Below are positions 51,676 through 61,001 of a stretch of 64,000 bases of DNA, in pieces. Origin of the DNA: Lysinibacillus fusiformis (lineage in GTDB: Bacteria; Bacillota; Bacilli; Bacillales_A; Planococcaceae); assembly GCF_016925635.1 (NCBI RefSeq), contig NZ_CP070490.1, forward strand, positions 1,612,001 through 1,676,000, in the 5' to 3' direction. The notes under the pieces are model-generated. The model was not told the origin of the DNA, searched no databases, and saw nothing but the letters and a program-made list of their open reading frames with translations. Within the stretch, counting starts at the first letter, position 1; every line of letters starts with the position of its first letter. The position numbers and the translations under genes were made by a program.

Positions 51676-53196
51676 TTAGAAGAAACCAAGTTTGTTTTCA
51701 CTGTAGCTCACTAATAAGTTTTTCGTTTGTTGGTAATGAGCTAGCATCATTTTATGATTTTCACGACCAACACCTGACATTTTGTAGCCACCGAATGCAG
51801 CATGTGCAGGATAAGCGTGGTAACAGTTTGTCCAAACACGGCCAGCTTGGATTTCGCGACCGAAGCGATATGCTGTATTAATATCTCTCGTCCAAACACC
51901 GGAACCTAATCCATATAATGTATCATTCGCAATTTCCAATGCTTCCTCTTTCGTTTTAAATGTTGTGACAGCAACAACTGGTCCGAAAATTTCTTCTTGG
52001 AATATACGCATTTTATTATGCCCTTTGAAAACAGTTGGTTTAATGTAGTAGCCATTTTCAAAGCCTTCACCTACATTATTTTTGTCTCCACCAATTAGAC
52101 ATTCTGCACCTTCTTGCTTACCAATATCTAAATAAGAAAGAATTTTTTCCATTTGCTCACTAGAAGCCTGTGCACCCATCATTGTGTTTGGATCAAGTGG
52201 GTTGCCAACTTTAATGGCTTCTACTCGTTGTAATACGCGTTCCATAAATTTATCGTAAATAGATTCCTGAACCAGTGCACGTGAAGGACATGTACATACT
52301 TCTCCTTGGTTTAGAGCAAATAGTACGAAGCCCTCAACAGCTTTATCTAAAAAGGCATCATCTTTATCCATAATATCTTCAAAGAAGATGTTCGGTGACT
52401 TACCACCCAATTCTAATGTTACTGGAATAAGGTTTTGAGAAGCATATTGCATAATTAAACGACCTGTCGTCGTCTCACCTGTAAAGGCAATCTTACCAAT
52501 ACGTGGATTTGATGCAAGCGGTTTCCCTGCTTCTAAGCCAAATCCATTCACAACATTAATGACACCTGAAGGTAGTAGGTCTTCTATTAATTCTAAAAGC
52601 ACCATAATCGATGCTGGTGTTTGCTCTGCAGGTTTTAATACGACACAGTTTCCAGCTGCAAGTGCTGGTGCAAGCTTCCATACAGCCATTAATAATGGGA
52701 AGTTCCAAGGAATGATTTGACCAACTACACCAATTGGCTCATGGAAATGATAAGCAACTGTATCATTATCAATTTGGCTTACTGAGCCCTCTTGAGCACG
52801 TAATACCCCAGCAAAATAACGGAAATGATCAATTGCAAGAGGGATGTCTGCGTTTAATGTTTCGCGTACCGCTTTACCGTTATCCCATGTTTCGGCAACG
52901 GCTAGCTTTTCTAAATTTTGCTCGATACGGTCCGCAATTTTAAGTAAAATGTTTGCGCGTTCTGTCGGTGATGTTTTGCCCCATGCATCCTTAGCAGCAT
53001 GTGCTGCATCTAATGCAAGTTCAATGTCCTCAGCTGTGGAACGTGCTACTTGTGTAAAAACTTGTCCAGTAACAGGAGTAACGTTATCAAAGTACTGACC
53101 CTTCACTGGGGGTGTCCATTCGCCACCAATATAATTATCATATTTCTCTTTGAATTGAACTACCGATCCTTCAGTGTTTGGAAATGCATAAACCAT
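51676..53196 (-). CDS. NAD-dependent aldehyde dehydrogenase (AldB/ExaC-type)
   Basis: A 506-residue aldehyde dehydrogenase of the acetaldehyde group. [22 protein letters not shown] forms the nucleotide-binding entry, [16 protein letters not shown] holds the catalytic Glu, and [17 protein letters not shown] the catalytic Cys with the extra Cys typical of the AldB/ExaC/AcoD group. GGGGAG precedes the ATG. It is co-transcribed with the DUF779 gene and may detoxify or use acetaldehyde and other short aldehydes. Confidence 0.92.
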   Translation of the reverse strand: MVYAFPNTEGSVVQFKEKYDNYIGGEWTPPVKGQYFDNVTPVTGQVFTQVARSTAEDIELALDAAHAAKDAWGKTSPTERANILLKIADRIEQNLEKLAVAETWDNGKAVRETLNADIPLAIDHFRYFAGVLRAQEGSVSQIDNDTVAYHFHEPIGVVGQIIPWNFPLLMAVWKLAPALAAGNCVVLKPAEQTPASIMVLLELIEDLLPSGVINVVNGFGLEAGKPLASNPRIGKIAFTGETTTGRLIMQYASQNLIPVTLELGGKSPNIFFEDIMDKDDAFLDKAVEGFVLFALNQGEVCTCPSRALVQESIYDKFMERVLQRVEAIKVGNPLDPNTMMGAQASSEQMEKILSYLDIGKQEGAECLIGGDKNNVGEGFENGYYIKPTVFKGHNKMRIFQEEIFGPVVAVTTFKTKEEALEIANDTLYGLGSGVWTRDINTAYRFGREIQAGRVWTNCYHAYPAHAAFGGYKMSGVGRENHKMMLAHYQQTKNLLVSYSENKLGFF

Positions 53197-53437
53197 TTTA
53201 CTTCTCCCCTTTACACAATTTAATGAGAACTATCTAGAAAAAACGTTATTTTATATCGGAATAACAATATTTTCATAGAAACCCTCTCATCTAATATATT
53301 GTCAGAAACATAAAATAATTTCAACTTTTTCAAAAACTTTTCCAACTAATTTATTTTTGCTAGAAAAGCTTCTAGCATTCACTGTAAGCATGGCGTTAAG
53401 GTATACTTAAAAATAATATAAAATATAGGAGAACATT

Positions 53438-54139
53438 ATGCGTATTAATAAATATTTAAGTGAAACAGGCATCATATCTCGTCGTGGCGCTGATAAATGG
53501 ATAGAAGAAGGAAAAGTAACGATTAATGGGGAACTGGCGACAGTTGGTAGTCAAGTTGAAGCAGGGGACATTGTTTGCGTTGATGGAAAAGAGGTAAAGA
53601 AAGAACAACAACTTGTTTACATTGCTCTAAATAAACCTGTTGGTATTACAAGTACAACAGAGCGACATATAAAAGGCAATGTGGTTGATTTTGTCAATCA
53701 TCCCTTGCGTATTTTTCATATCGGACGTCTTGATAAGGAATCAGAGGGGTTATTGTTATTAACGAATGATGGCGATATCGTCAATAAAATTCTACGTGCT
53801 GAAAATCATCATGAAAAAGAATACATTGTTCAAGTTGACAAGCCTATAACGACACAATTTATCCAAAAAATGGGTAGTGGTGTCGATATTTTAGATACAA
53901 CAACCTTACCATGCCATGTGGAAAGGATTTCAGATAAGGTGTTTAAAATCATTTTAGAGCAAGGCTTAAACCGCCAAATTCGCCGAATGTGTTCTGCACT
54001 AGGGTATTCCGTTAAGCGTCTACAACGTATTCGTATTATGAATATTAAGCTTGGTAACTTAAAGGTGGGGCAATGGCGTGATTTAACAGAGAAGGAACGA
54101 ACAGAACTATTCAAACTACTTAATTACACACTCAAATAG
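53438..54139 (+). CDS. 23S rRNA pseudouridine synthase, RluF/RsuA family
   Basis: A 233-residue protein with an N-terminal S4 RNA-binding domain ([20 protein letters not shown]) and a pseudouridine-synthase domain with catalytic Asp in [19 protein letters not shown]. It ends with the [21 protein letters not shown] motif typical of RluF/YjbC. RluF modifies 23S U2604 in E. coli. AGGAG precedes the ATG. The hypothetical gene 25 bases downstream may share its transcript. Confidence 0.92.
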   Translation: MRINKYLSETGIISRRGADKWIEEGKVTINGELATVGSQVEAGDIVCVDGKEVKKEQQLVYIALNKPVGITSTTERHIKGNVVDFVNHPLRIFHIGRLDKESEGLLLLTNDGDIVNKILRAENHHEKEYIVQVDKPITTQFIQKMGSGVDILDTTTLPCHVERISDKVFKIILEQGLNRQIRRMCSALGYSVKRLQRIRIMNIKLGNLKVGQWRDLTEKERTELFKLLNYTLK

Positions 54140-54164
54140 GCATTCAAGAGGAGGGACGAGGACT

Positions 54165-54884
54165 ATGATATCCATTCAAAGCACAGAGCAACTAACAGGA
54201 GTTCGAATTAGCGCCGATTATTGGGATTTAGATGAACTAATTAATGCTATTTATAAAGTAACTGGTGATGAAAATAAATACTATGATTATCAGGGTCCTC
54301 GACTACGTATTTTAAGCGTTTGCTATAAACTAAGACATGCTATGCTTGGCGAACATCACCTAGATTTTGTTAGTAATGGACTTAATAAAAGTGTTCTAAC
54401 ACAACATGAATTAATCTTTCCAAATAAGAATGTCTATTTTTCAACAGAAATTCTTTGGCCAGAAATTATCTTTAGTGCAATCGCATTAAATGATTTTATT
54501 GATCTGCACCAAAAATTAAACAATGCTTCTATGTGGAATCATGAAATAGCTATTATACGCAAATTTCAAGCGGCTATTGCTGATTGTTTGGAACAAGAGG
54601 TGAGTGAAGAAGATTATGTTGTGTTTTTAAGAATGTTACATGCCAAAAATCCATTTACCTTCCGTTTTGCAACACAATACGTGGATGTTCTGAATCTAGA
54701 ATATATCGAATTAAGTAAAGAGGAACGTCAAGCACATTTAGCGGCATTTGCTGTACGATTAATGATAGAGGACCATGAATATGTAGCATTAAAATCCCAC
54801 CTGATGGAAGCAGCTATTGCAACGAAACAAGCATTGCATGATATTCAAATTCAACTTAATTATCCTGAAGAAATATTATGGTGA
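54165..54884 (+). CDS. conserved hypothetical protein
   Basis: A 239-residue soluble protein with a distinctive N-terminal DENKYYDYQGPRLRILSVCY segment near residue 35; I associate this with a domain of unknown function seen in bacilli (possibly DUF6904) but am not sure. It has no TM or signal peptide. A strong GGAGGG site and short gap after the pseudouridine synthase suggest co-transcription. A terminator follows. Confidence 0.7.
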   Translation: MISIQSTEQLTGVRISADYWDLDELINAIYKVTGDENKYYDYQGPRLRILSVCYKLRHAMLGEHHLDFVSNGLNKSVLTQHELIFPNKNVYFSTEILWPEIIFSAIALNDFIDLHQKLNNASMWNHEIAIIRKFQAAIADCLEQEVSEEDYVVFLRMLHAKNPFTFRFATQYVDVLNLEYIELSKEERQAHLAAFAVRLMIEDHEYVALKSHLMEAAIATKQALHDIQIQLNYPEEILW

Positions 54885-54893
54885 ATAAATCAT

Positions 54894-54925
54894 GCCGTCT
54901 CAAAATAATTGAGACGGCTATTTTT
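54894..54925. terminator. terminator between the hypothetical gene and the cupin gene
   Basis: Arms GCCGTCTC and GAGACGGC with a nine-base loop are followed by TATTTTT on the plus strand. It lies just before the stop of the convergent cupin gene and may serve both. Confidence 0.8.
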
Positions 54926-55423
54926 CTATTCAATTGTTTTGTAGGCCATTTTACGAATGACTTCCTCGTGCTGAGGATAATCTGCTAAAAGCTCTTCCTG
55001 TGTAAACAATTCAAAGTCCTCAAAGTCAAAGCCTGGCGCCACCATACATCCAACTAAACTAAACGTATCAGACTCTTTCACCGACGAACCGAAAATTGTA
55101 TGCTTTGGCACTGCAATTTGGGGTACTTCCCCTGCTTCTAAATTCAAACCAAGCTTCTTCGCTTCATATGTACCATCTGGGAAAATCATATGAACGGTTA
55201 GTGGGCTGCCTGCATGATAATACCATAGCTCGTCCGATTGCAAGCGATGTAGATGGGAAATATCTTGTGAGCGTAAGAGGAAATAAATACTTGTATAAAT
55301 GGGCCTCTGAACATCTCTCACGGCTATATCGTCTGATGCACGAAATGATGAAATGTAATAGCCCCCTTCTGGATGTTCGGCTAACTTTAAATGTTCAATA
55401 AAATATTGTGCTGAATTCTTCAA
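54926..55423 (-). CDS. DUF985-family cupin
   Basis: A 165-residue cupin of the DUF985 (cupin_5) group: LKLAEHPEGGYYISSF at the N-terminus, SIYFLLRSQDISHLHRLQSDELWYYHAGSPL for the barrel metal/ligand strands, and VAPGFDFEDFELFTQEELLADYP at the end. The start is TTG 55423 with GGAG nine bases upstream. The enzymatic activity of the family is not known to me. Confidence 0.88.
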   Translation of the reverse strand: MKNSAQYFIEHLKLAEHPEGGYYISSFRASDDIAVRDVQRPIYTSIYFLLRSQDISHLHRLQSDELWYYHAGSPLTVHMIFPDGTYEAKKLGLNLEAGEVPQIAVPKHTIFGSSVKESDTFSLVGCMVAPGFDFEDFELFTQEELLADYPQHEEVIRKMAYKTIE

Positions 55424-55531
55424 AAAGCATCACTCCTTTTTTCAACCTTACCAAAAAGTAAAGTAGAAATGCTACCTCTGATTTTCTTTCATCATGCATG
55501 AAAAAAGTGATTTTAACGGAGGAAGGCGAGG

Positions 55532-55569
55532 GGTTGATTTCCGTTCCACCAGCGTCACTCCAATCAACC
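55532..55569 (-). repeat. shortened copy of an intergenic repeat
   Basis: On the minus strand GGTTGATTGGAGTG and GGAACGGAAATCAACC, the two ends of a repeat I recognise from many bacilli, lie almost back to back with the middle missing. The outer six bases (GGTTGA/TCAACC) are inverted repeats. Confidence 0.55.
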
Positions 55570-55730
55570 ATGTGCAAAAGTGTCTTTTCCTTATCTTTCA
55601 TACTAGCGGTAGTGAACAAAACTGCCCATTATTTGTAGGATAGACTCTTATTTTCAATATGTAGAAGTGATTCGTTACGACACCCCTCAATAAAATGAGT
55701 AGTAAGCACCTTTACTAAAAAGTTAGTGGG

Positions 55731-55840
55731 TTGGAGTGGAAGGCTACTTGACTTCCGTGGGATAGCAGGACAGACAAGCCTCTAAACGAAGCGGCTCGCC
55801 CACAGGAAAGCAAGTAGCCTGCAACGGCAATCCATTTCTA
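55731..55840 (+). repeat. structured intergenic repeat element
   Basis: The segment begins TTGGAGTGGAAGGCTACTTG and ends CAAGTAGCCTGCAACGGCAATCC. GGCTACTTG (55742-55750) pairs with CAAGTAGCC (55811-55819), and TTCC/TGGG with CCCA/GGAA inside, forming a long hairpin. It matches, from memory, an element (GGAGTGGAAGGC ... CGGAAATCAAC) scattered between genes in Bacillus and Lysinibacillus. Confidence 0.65.
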
Positions 55841-55871
55841 CCTTTCAATTGACTGTTTTGTTTTTCAACAC

Positions 55872-55901
55872 TAAAAGGGCATCTCATAAATGAGATGCCC
55901 T
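55872..55901 (-). terminator. intrinsic terminator of the liv operon
   Basis: Arms AGGGCATCTCA and TGAGATGCCCT around a four-base loop, followed by TTTAG on the minus strand, 8 bases after the livF stop. Confidence 0.85.
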
Positions 55902-55908
55902 ACCATTT

Positions 55909-56616
55909 TTATAATCCGCCTAAATAAGCTGCTTTTACTTGCTCGCTCTCTTGTAGCTCTTTTGCTGAACCAGATAGAACGATACGTCCCGTTTCAAGTA
56001 CATATGCACGGTTAGCGACCGATAATGCCATATTAGCATTTTGCTCAACAAGTAATACGGTTGTTCCTTCTTTATTGACCTGCTCAATAATATTGAAGAT
56101 ATTTTTAACCATTAACGGTGCAAGACCCATCGAAGGTTCATCCATTAATAATAGCTTTGGTTTGGCCATTAAAGCACGACCCATCGCAAGCATCTGCTGT
56201 TCCCCACCAGACAATGTGCCTGACTGCTGTTTCCGACGCTCTAATAATCGTGGAAATAACTCGAAAACATGATCCATATCTTTTTTAATACCTGCTTTAT
56301 CATTACGCAGATATGCTCCAAGCTCTAAGTTTTCTTCAACGGACATATTGGCAAAAACACGACGACCTTCTGGAACGTGGGATATCCCTGATTTCACAAT
56401 AGTTTGTGCCGCTTTCCCAGCAATAGAGAAGCCCTCGTATTCAATAATGCCGCCTTTTGGCTTCAATAAACCTGACAATGTCTTTAAGAGCGTACTTTTT
56501 CCAGCACCGTTTGCTCCGATTAACGTTACAATTTCACCCTCGTTTACTTCTAAAGAGAGGCCCTTTAATGCTTGGATGTTGCCATAATAAACATCGATAT
56601 TTTGTACTTTTAGCAT
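55909..56616 (-). CDS. livF: branched-chain amino acid ABC transporter ATPase LivF
   Basis: This 235-residue ATPase has Walker A GANGAGKSTLLKT near residue 33, LSGGEQQMLAMGRALM signature and Walker B LLLMDEPSMGLAP. The short length and SHVPEGRRVFANMSVEENL are typical of LivF. It is the last gene of livHMGF and overlaps livG by one base. Confidence 0.95.
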   Translation of the reverse strand: MLKVQNIDVYYGNIQALKGLSLEVNEGEIVTLIGANGAGKSTLLKTLSGLLKPKGGIIEYEGFSIAGKAAQTIVKSGISHVPEGRRVFANMSVEENLELGAYLRNDKAGIKKDMDHVFELFPRLLERRKQQSGTLSGGEQQMLAMGRALMAKPKLLLMDEPSMGLAPLMVKNIFNIIEQVNKEGTTVLLVEQNANMALSVANRAYVLETGRIVLSGSAKELQESEQVKAAYLGGL

Positions 56617-57395
56617 TAGCCGATAACCTCCTCACCAAGGTACGCTTCTATTACCTTTGGATTGTTGCGAATTTCTTCTGGCGTCCCGTCAGCGATTAAT
56701 TGTCCATGATCGAGTACATAAATGCGTTCACAAATTCCCATGACTAAGCTCATATCATGCTCGATCAGCAAAATTGTTAAGCCGAACTCTTTACGAATAA
56801 ATGCAATTAACTCCATTAAATCGTGTGTTTCTTGTGGATTCATCCCTGCTGCTGGTTCATCCAATAGTAGTAGTTTTGGATTTGCCGCTAACGCACGAGC
56901 AATTTCTAAACGACGCTGCATCCCGTATGGCAAATTTTTTGCCAGCTCATCCTTATAGACATCTAAGCCAAAGATTTTTAAGAACTCAATTGATTGATTT
57001 TCCATTTCGGCCTCACCTTTGAAATGGTTTGGCAAACGAAAAATAGAAGACCACATTGAATGCTTAGCAAGAGAATGGTTGGCTACCTTCACATTGTCTA
57101 GTACAGATAGCTCTTTAAATAAGCGGATATTTTGGAATGTACGGCTGATCCCTTTCTGTGTAACCTGATAGGGTGCAAGTCCATTTATTTTCATACCATT
57201 AAAAGTAATTGTACCTTCCGTTGGTGTATATACCCCTGTTAACATATTAAAGCTCGTTGTTTTCCCAGCACCATTTGGTCCAATAAGTCCTACCAATTCG
57301 CCTTGGTTAAGGTACATATTAACACCCTGTACTGCCTTTAAACCGCCGAATTGAATACCCATGTTTTCAACATTGATAAGAAGGTTTCCAGTCAT
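56616..57395 (-). CDS. livG: branched-chain amino acid ABC transporter ATPase LivG
   Basis: This 259-residue ATPase has Walker A GPNGAGKTTSFNMLTG near residue 36, the LivG-specific GISRTFQNIRLFKELSVLDNV, signature PYGMQRRLEIARALA and Walker B LLLDEPAAGMNP. AGGAGG precedes the ATG, which overlaps the livM stop by one base. Confidence 0.95.
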   Translation of the reverse strand: MTGNLLINVENMGIQFGGLKAVQGVNMYLNQGELVGLIGPNGAGKTTSFNMLTGVYTPTEGTITFNGMKINGLAPYQVTQKGISRTFQNIRLFKELSVLDNVKVANHSLAKHSMWSSIFRLPNHFKGEAEMENQSIEFLKIFGLDVYKDELAKNLPYGMQRRLEIARALAANPKLLLLDEPAAGMNPQETHDLMELIAFIRKEFGLTILLIEHDMSLVMGICERIYVLDHGQLIADGTPEEIRNNPKVIEAYLGEEVIG

Positions 57396-58330
57396 TATTT
57401 TGTACCTCCTTTTTTACCAAACTTAAATAATTGCGTGATTTCTTTCGTTCCCATCAAGCCTGTTGGACGATAAAGCATTACGATAATTAATACTAAACTG
57501 TAAATAATCATACGCGTTTCTGGGAAGTTTGCGAGATAAGTAGACACGAATGTTAAGAAAATCGCAGCAATCACTGAACCAGAAAGACTTCCTAAACCAC
57601 CGAGTACAACGTAAATTAAAATATCAAATGATTTTAAGAAACCGAATGTTGTCGGTTGGATAATGTAAAAGTTATGTGCAAAAATAGCGCCAGCTAGACC
57701 AGCGAAGAAAGAACCGATAGCGAATGCAACAACTTTATAGTAAGTTGTGTTAATACCCATAGCATCCGCTGCTATTTCGTCTTCTCGAATGGAAATACAC
57801 GCACGTCCATGTCGAGAATTTGTAAAGTTCGAGATGACTAGAATCGTTAACACTACGCCAAAGAATGCATATGTCCAGTTAGATAAATATTTAACTTGCA
57901 TCCCTGCTGCGCCACCAACATAATCCGTATTTAAAAAGATAATACGAATAATCTCGGCAAACCCTAGTGTGGCAATCGCTAAATAATCCCCTTTTAAACG
58001 AAGCGTTGGAATCCCTACAATGAGACCAGCAACTGCTGCTGCTGCAGCCCCTAAAAGGATAGCCAATGGGAATGGCAGCATTAACTTTGTTGTAATAATA
58101 GCCGATACATATGCTCCAACTGCAAGGAACCCAGCATGCCCAATAGAGAATTGCCCAGTAACCCCAATAACAATATGCAAGCTGACAGCTAGCATGATGT
58201 TAATACACATCGTGATCAACATATTTTTATAGTACAAATCAATTACTTCCGTCGTAATCAATAATTGTACAACTGCATAGATGACTAGCGCTATTACGGC
58301 ATAGCCCCAGAAAACTTTAGACTTTTTCAT
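57395..58330 (-). CDS. livM: branched-chain amino acid ABC transporter permease LivM
   Basis: A 311-residue permease with about eight to ten TM helices and the LivM coupling motif RGRACISIREDEIAADAMGIN-like sequence (here HGRACISIREDEIAADAMGI). The ATG at 58330 is chosen because AGGTGAG lies seven bases upstream; a GTG at 58342 directly abuts the livH stop and lacks spacing. Confidence 0.94.
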   Translation of the reverse strand: MKKSKVFWGYAVIALVIYAVVQLLITTEVIDLYYKNMLITMCINIMLAVSLHIVIGVTGQFSIGHAGFLAVGAYVSAIITTKLMLPFPLAILLGAAAAAVAGLIVGIPTLRLKGDYLAIATLGFAEIIRIIFLNTDYVGGAAGMQVKYLSNWTYAFFGVVLTILVISNFTNSRHGRACISIREDEIAADAMGINTTYYKVVAFAIGSFFAGLAGAIFAHNFYIIQPTTFGFLKSFDILIYVVLGGLGSLSGSVIAAIFLTFVSTYLANFPETRMIIYSLVLIIVMLYRPTGLMGTKEITQLFKFGKKGGTK

Positions 58331-58342
58331 AAAACCGCTCAC

Positions 58343-59218
58343 CTACACTTTCTCACGGGCATTTTTACCAAAGATACCCGATGGTCTGAAGATTAAGATT
58401 AAAATTAAGATAACGAATGCCGCTGCATCACGCCATAACGAGAAGCCAAGTGCACTTACTAAGGACTCTACAACACCTAGTAACATACCACCAACCATAG
58501 CGCCAGGGATGATACCAATACCACCAAGAACAGCTGCGATAAATGCTTTAACACCAGGAATAACACCCATTAATGGGTCAATTTTTGTATAATAAACACC
58601 GAAGATAACACCTGCTGCACCAGCTAAAGCTGAACCAATCGCAAACGTTGCAGAAATTGTATTGTCAACGTTAATACCCATTAGGCGAGCTGCATCTGCA
58701 TCGTGGGAAACGGCACGCATTGCTTTACCGATTTTTGTCTTATGTACGATGAATTGTAAAAGAATCATCAGTACAACTGCGACTGATAAAATTAAGATGG
58801 ATGTACTGCTGATTTGTACGCCAAAAATATCTAGTGATTTATTTTTGAAAACTTCAGGATAAGCTGCTGGTTGAGCCCCTCTGAAGAAAATCGTTGTATA
58901 TTCGATTAATAGCGATACACCAATCGCTGTAATTAAAGCTGCGATACGTGTAGCATTTCGTAATCGTTTATAGGCAATACGTTCAATTAAAACACCAAAG
59001 ATCGCACAAACTAACATCGCCAATAATAGTGCTGGGAAGAATCCAAGCTCCCATTTAGCAATTGCGTAAAAGCCAATAAATGACCCAATCATGAAGACAT
59101 CACCATGAGCAAAGTTAATCAGCTTGATAATACCGTATACCATCGTATACCCTAGCGCTATTAACGCGTAGATACTTCCAAGTGAAATACCATTCACAAG
59201 TTGCTGTATCCATTCCAT
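58343..59218 (-). CDS. livH: branched-chain amino acid ABC transporter permease LivH
   Basis: A 291-residue permease with eight or so TM helices, beginning WIQQLVNGISLGSIYALIALGYTMVYG, with the coupling motif KAMRAVSHDADAARLMGIN. The ATG at 59218 is preferred because GGAG lies nine bases upstream; an ATG two codons earlier is too close. First gene after the livJ terminator. Confidence 0.94.
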   Translation of the reverse strand: MEWIQQLVNGISLGSIYALIALGYTMVYGIIKLINFAHGDVFMIGSFIGFYAIAKWELGFFPALLLAMLVCAIFGVLIERIAYKRLRNATRIAALITAIGVSLLIEYTTIFFRGAQPAAYPEVFKNKSLDIFGVQISSTSILILSVAVVLMILLQFIVHKTKIGKAMRAVSHDADAARLMGINVDNTISATFAIGSALAGAAGVIFGVYYTKIDPLMGVIPGVKAFIAAVLGGIGIIPGAMVGGMLLGVVESLVSALGFSLWRDAAAFVILILILIFRPSGIFGKNAREKV

Positions 59219-59317
59219 GCGCATTCACTCCTTTAAATTTTCTGAAAATTGAAAAATAAGTACATAGATCGATACTAATAGTTATGTTTTGCACTACGAT
59301 TCTAGTTATCTAGCACA

Positions 59318-59349
59318 CAAAAAAGGAAGGCGTGTTTACCCGCCTCCCC
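59318..59349 (-). terminator. leaky terminator between livJ and livH
   Basis: Arms GGGAGGCG and CGCCTTCC (one G-U pair), followed by TTTTTTG on the minus strand. Because livHMGF has no evident own promoter, partial read-through would give more binding protein than membrane complex. Confidence 0.75.
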
Positions 59350-59364
59350 CTTGCTTACAAAACA

Positions 59365-60585
59365 TTAAGGATTAACTTTAGAGTTGAACACTTGTTTACC
59401 GTCTTTAAATTCAAGAACTGTTGCTGTTTTAATTGGGTTATGATTTTCGTCAACTGAGAAAGTACCTGTTACTAAAGAAAGATCTTTTGTTGCAGCTAAT
59501 TCATTTTTAATTGCTTCCCCATCCGTAGAGCCTGCACGTTTAATCGCATCCGCAATGTAGTAAATTGTGTCATAGCCAAGTGCGTTGAATGCGTCAGGCG
59601 CTTTGTCACCATTTGCAGCTTTAAATGCCTTTACGAAATCTTGAATTTTTTGATCTGGGTCTTCAGCAGAATAGTGGTTTGTGATGAATGTGTTATTCAA
59701 TGCATCCGCGCCAGCTAATTCGATTAAAGTTGGAGAGTCCCAACCATCAGCCCCCATTAGAGGTACATCAATGCCCATTTCACGTGCTTGTTTAACAATC
59801 AAACCAACTTCTTCATAATATCCAGGGATAAAGATAAAGTCTGGATTTGCCGCTTTAATATTTGTTAATTGTGTACGGAAGTCTGTATCCTTCGCTACAT
59901 AAGCTTCTTCTTTTACAACTTTTCCGCCACTCTTCGTAATCGTTTCTTTAAATGATTTTGCTAAACCTTTTGCATAGTCTGATGCATTATCTGCGAAAAT
60001 AGCTACATTTTTCGCATCTAGCTCACCTGAAGCAAAATTAGCCGCTACAATCCCTTGGAATGGGTCAATAAAGCATGTACGGAAAGCATATTCATTAACA
60101 CTGCCATCCTCGTTTACTGTGATATTTGGTGCTGTACCAGAACCAGTAACAATAGGAATTTTATTATCATTTGCAATTTGAACAGTTGCTACTGTATTAC
60201 CTGAAGTTGCAGGTGCTAGCATTGCTACTACTTTATCCTGCGTTGCTAGTTTAATAGCAGCTGAAGTTGCTTCAGAGTTCTCTGATTTATTATCTACTTT
60301 AATCAGTTCAATTTTCTTACCATCAATACCGCCAGCATCATTAATTTCTTTTACAGCCAGCTCTGCACCTAGCCCAATAGAGGAACCATAAGATGCTACA
60401 TTCCCTGAAAGTTCTAAGTTGGCACCAATTTTAATTGTATCGCCATCAGATGAACCTCCGCCTGATGATGAGCCTCCGCCAGAACTTGAATCGTCTCCGT
60501 TACCGCAACCAGCAAGAACACCAGCAAGTAATGAAGATGCTACTAAAAGTGAACCGAACTTCTTAAGCTTTTTGCTCTCTCTCAT
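59365..60585 (-). CDS. livJ: branched-chain amino acid-binding lipoprotein LivJ/LivK
   Basis: A 406-residue extracellular binding lipoprotein. It has signal peptide KKFGSLLVASSLLAGVLAGC with lipobox LAGC (lipidated Cys at residue 27), then a Ser/Gly-rich linker. The type I periplasmic-binding fold follows (IKIGANLELSGNVASYG, LIKVDNKSENSEATSAAIKLA, IFADNASDYAKGLA). AGGGGG precedes the ATG. It is the first gene of the liv transporter group and is likely CodY-controlled. Confidence 0.95.
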   Translation of the reverse strand: MRESKKLKKFGSLLVASSLLAGVLAGCGNGDDSSSGGGSSSGGGSSDGDTIKIGANLELSGNVASYGSSIGLGAELAVKEINDAGGIDGKKIELIKVDNKSENSEATSAAIKLATQDKVVAMLAPATSGNTVATVQIANDNKIPIVTGSGTAPNITVNEDGSVNEYAFRTCFIDPFQGIVAANFASGELDAKNVAIFADNASDYAKGLAKSFKETITKSGGKVVKEEAYVAKDTDFRTQLTNIKAANPDFIFIPGYYEEVGLIVKQAREMGIDVPLMGADGWDSPTLIELAGADALNNTFITNHYSAEDPDQKIQDFVKAFKAANGDKAPDAFNALGYDTIYYIADAIKRAGSTDGEAIKNELAATKDLSLVTGTFSVDENHNPIKTATVLEFKDGKQVFNSKVNP

Positions 60586-60620
60586 AATTAAATTCCCCCT
60601 GAAAATTTCTCAAATATTAG

Positions 60621-60661
60621 ATATTTCTGATAATTATAAACAATTAAAATCATTTACTCAA
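60621..60661 (-). promoter_or_regulatory. livJ promoter with CodY-like box
   Basis: Minus-strand TTGAGT (60656-60661) and TATAAT (60633-60638) with a 17-base spacer. AATTATCAGAAATAT (60621-60635) overlaps the -10 and matches the CodY consensus with three mismatches. A branched-chain amino acid transporter is a classical CodY target; binding here is inferred. Confidence 0.7.
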
Positions 60662-60960
60662 TAGCTAAAATAATTATTTATAACTATCTAAAAACAAAAG
60701 AAAAATATTATTCATATAAGCCTTTTTCATTGTAAAACATTCTTTATATTTAGTCTAGAGTGATTTTTCAGTATAATTAGTTATTTGTGAATTATCTTTT
60801 AATTCAAACCATAGACTAGTACAAAACTATCAGATGAAATTGTTTTTTCACAATAAAGTCTAGTTGATTTAAACACCCCCTCCATCTATTACGATTATTT
60901 CCCTGAAAATAATTATGAGAATAAGAGTAACAAATTGTTTATATCTGTACTGTAAATAGG
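60662..60960. other. A/T-rich region upstream of livJ
   Basis: About 300 bases without a gene. A further TTATTTTCAGGGAAATAA palindrome-like sequence at about 60895-60915 is a weaker (four-mismatch) CodY-like site. GGAGGGGG at about 60880-60890 has no good ORF behind it. Confidence 0.4.
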
Positions 60961-61001
60961 AAAAAGCTTAGAGTGGGTTCCCCCATACTCTAAGCTTTTT
61001 T
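60961..61001. terminator. bidirectional terminator after the methyltransferase gene
   Basis: Arms AAAAAGCTTAGAGT and ACTCTAAGCTTTTT pair around a short loop. The stem overlaps the TAG stop codon of the methyltransferase gene. Confidence 0.88.

Larger units (their letters stand above)
55424..55908. other. intergenic region with repeats
   Basis: About 485 bases with no credible gene. It contains one intact and one shortened copy of a structured intergenic repeat and the livF terminator, all listed separately. Confidence 0.6.

Noticed and set aside
53197..53437. Possible sigma-54 promoter upstream of the aldehyde dehydrogenase gene
   Set aside because: No TGGCAC-N5-TTGC type -24/-12 pair is visible; the region is simply A/T-rich.
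55395..55619. A 74-codon minus-strand ORF before the cupin gene
   Set aside because: It runs through the shortened intergenic repeat, overlaps the cupin start and has no ribosome-binding site or recognisable protein.
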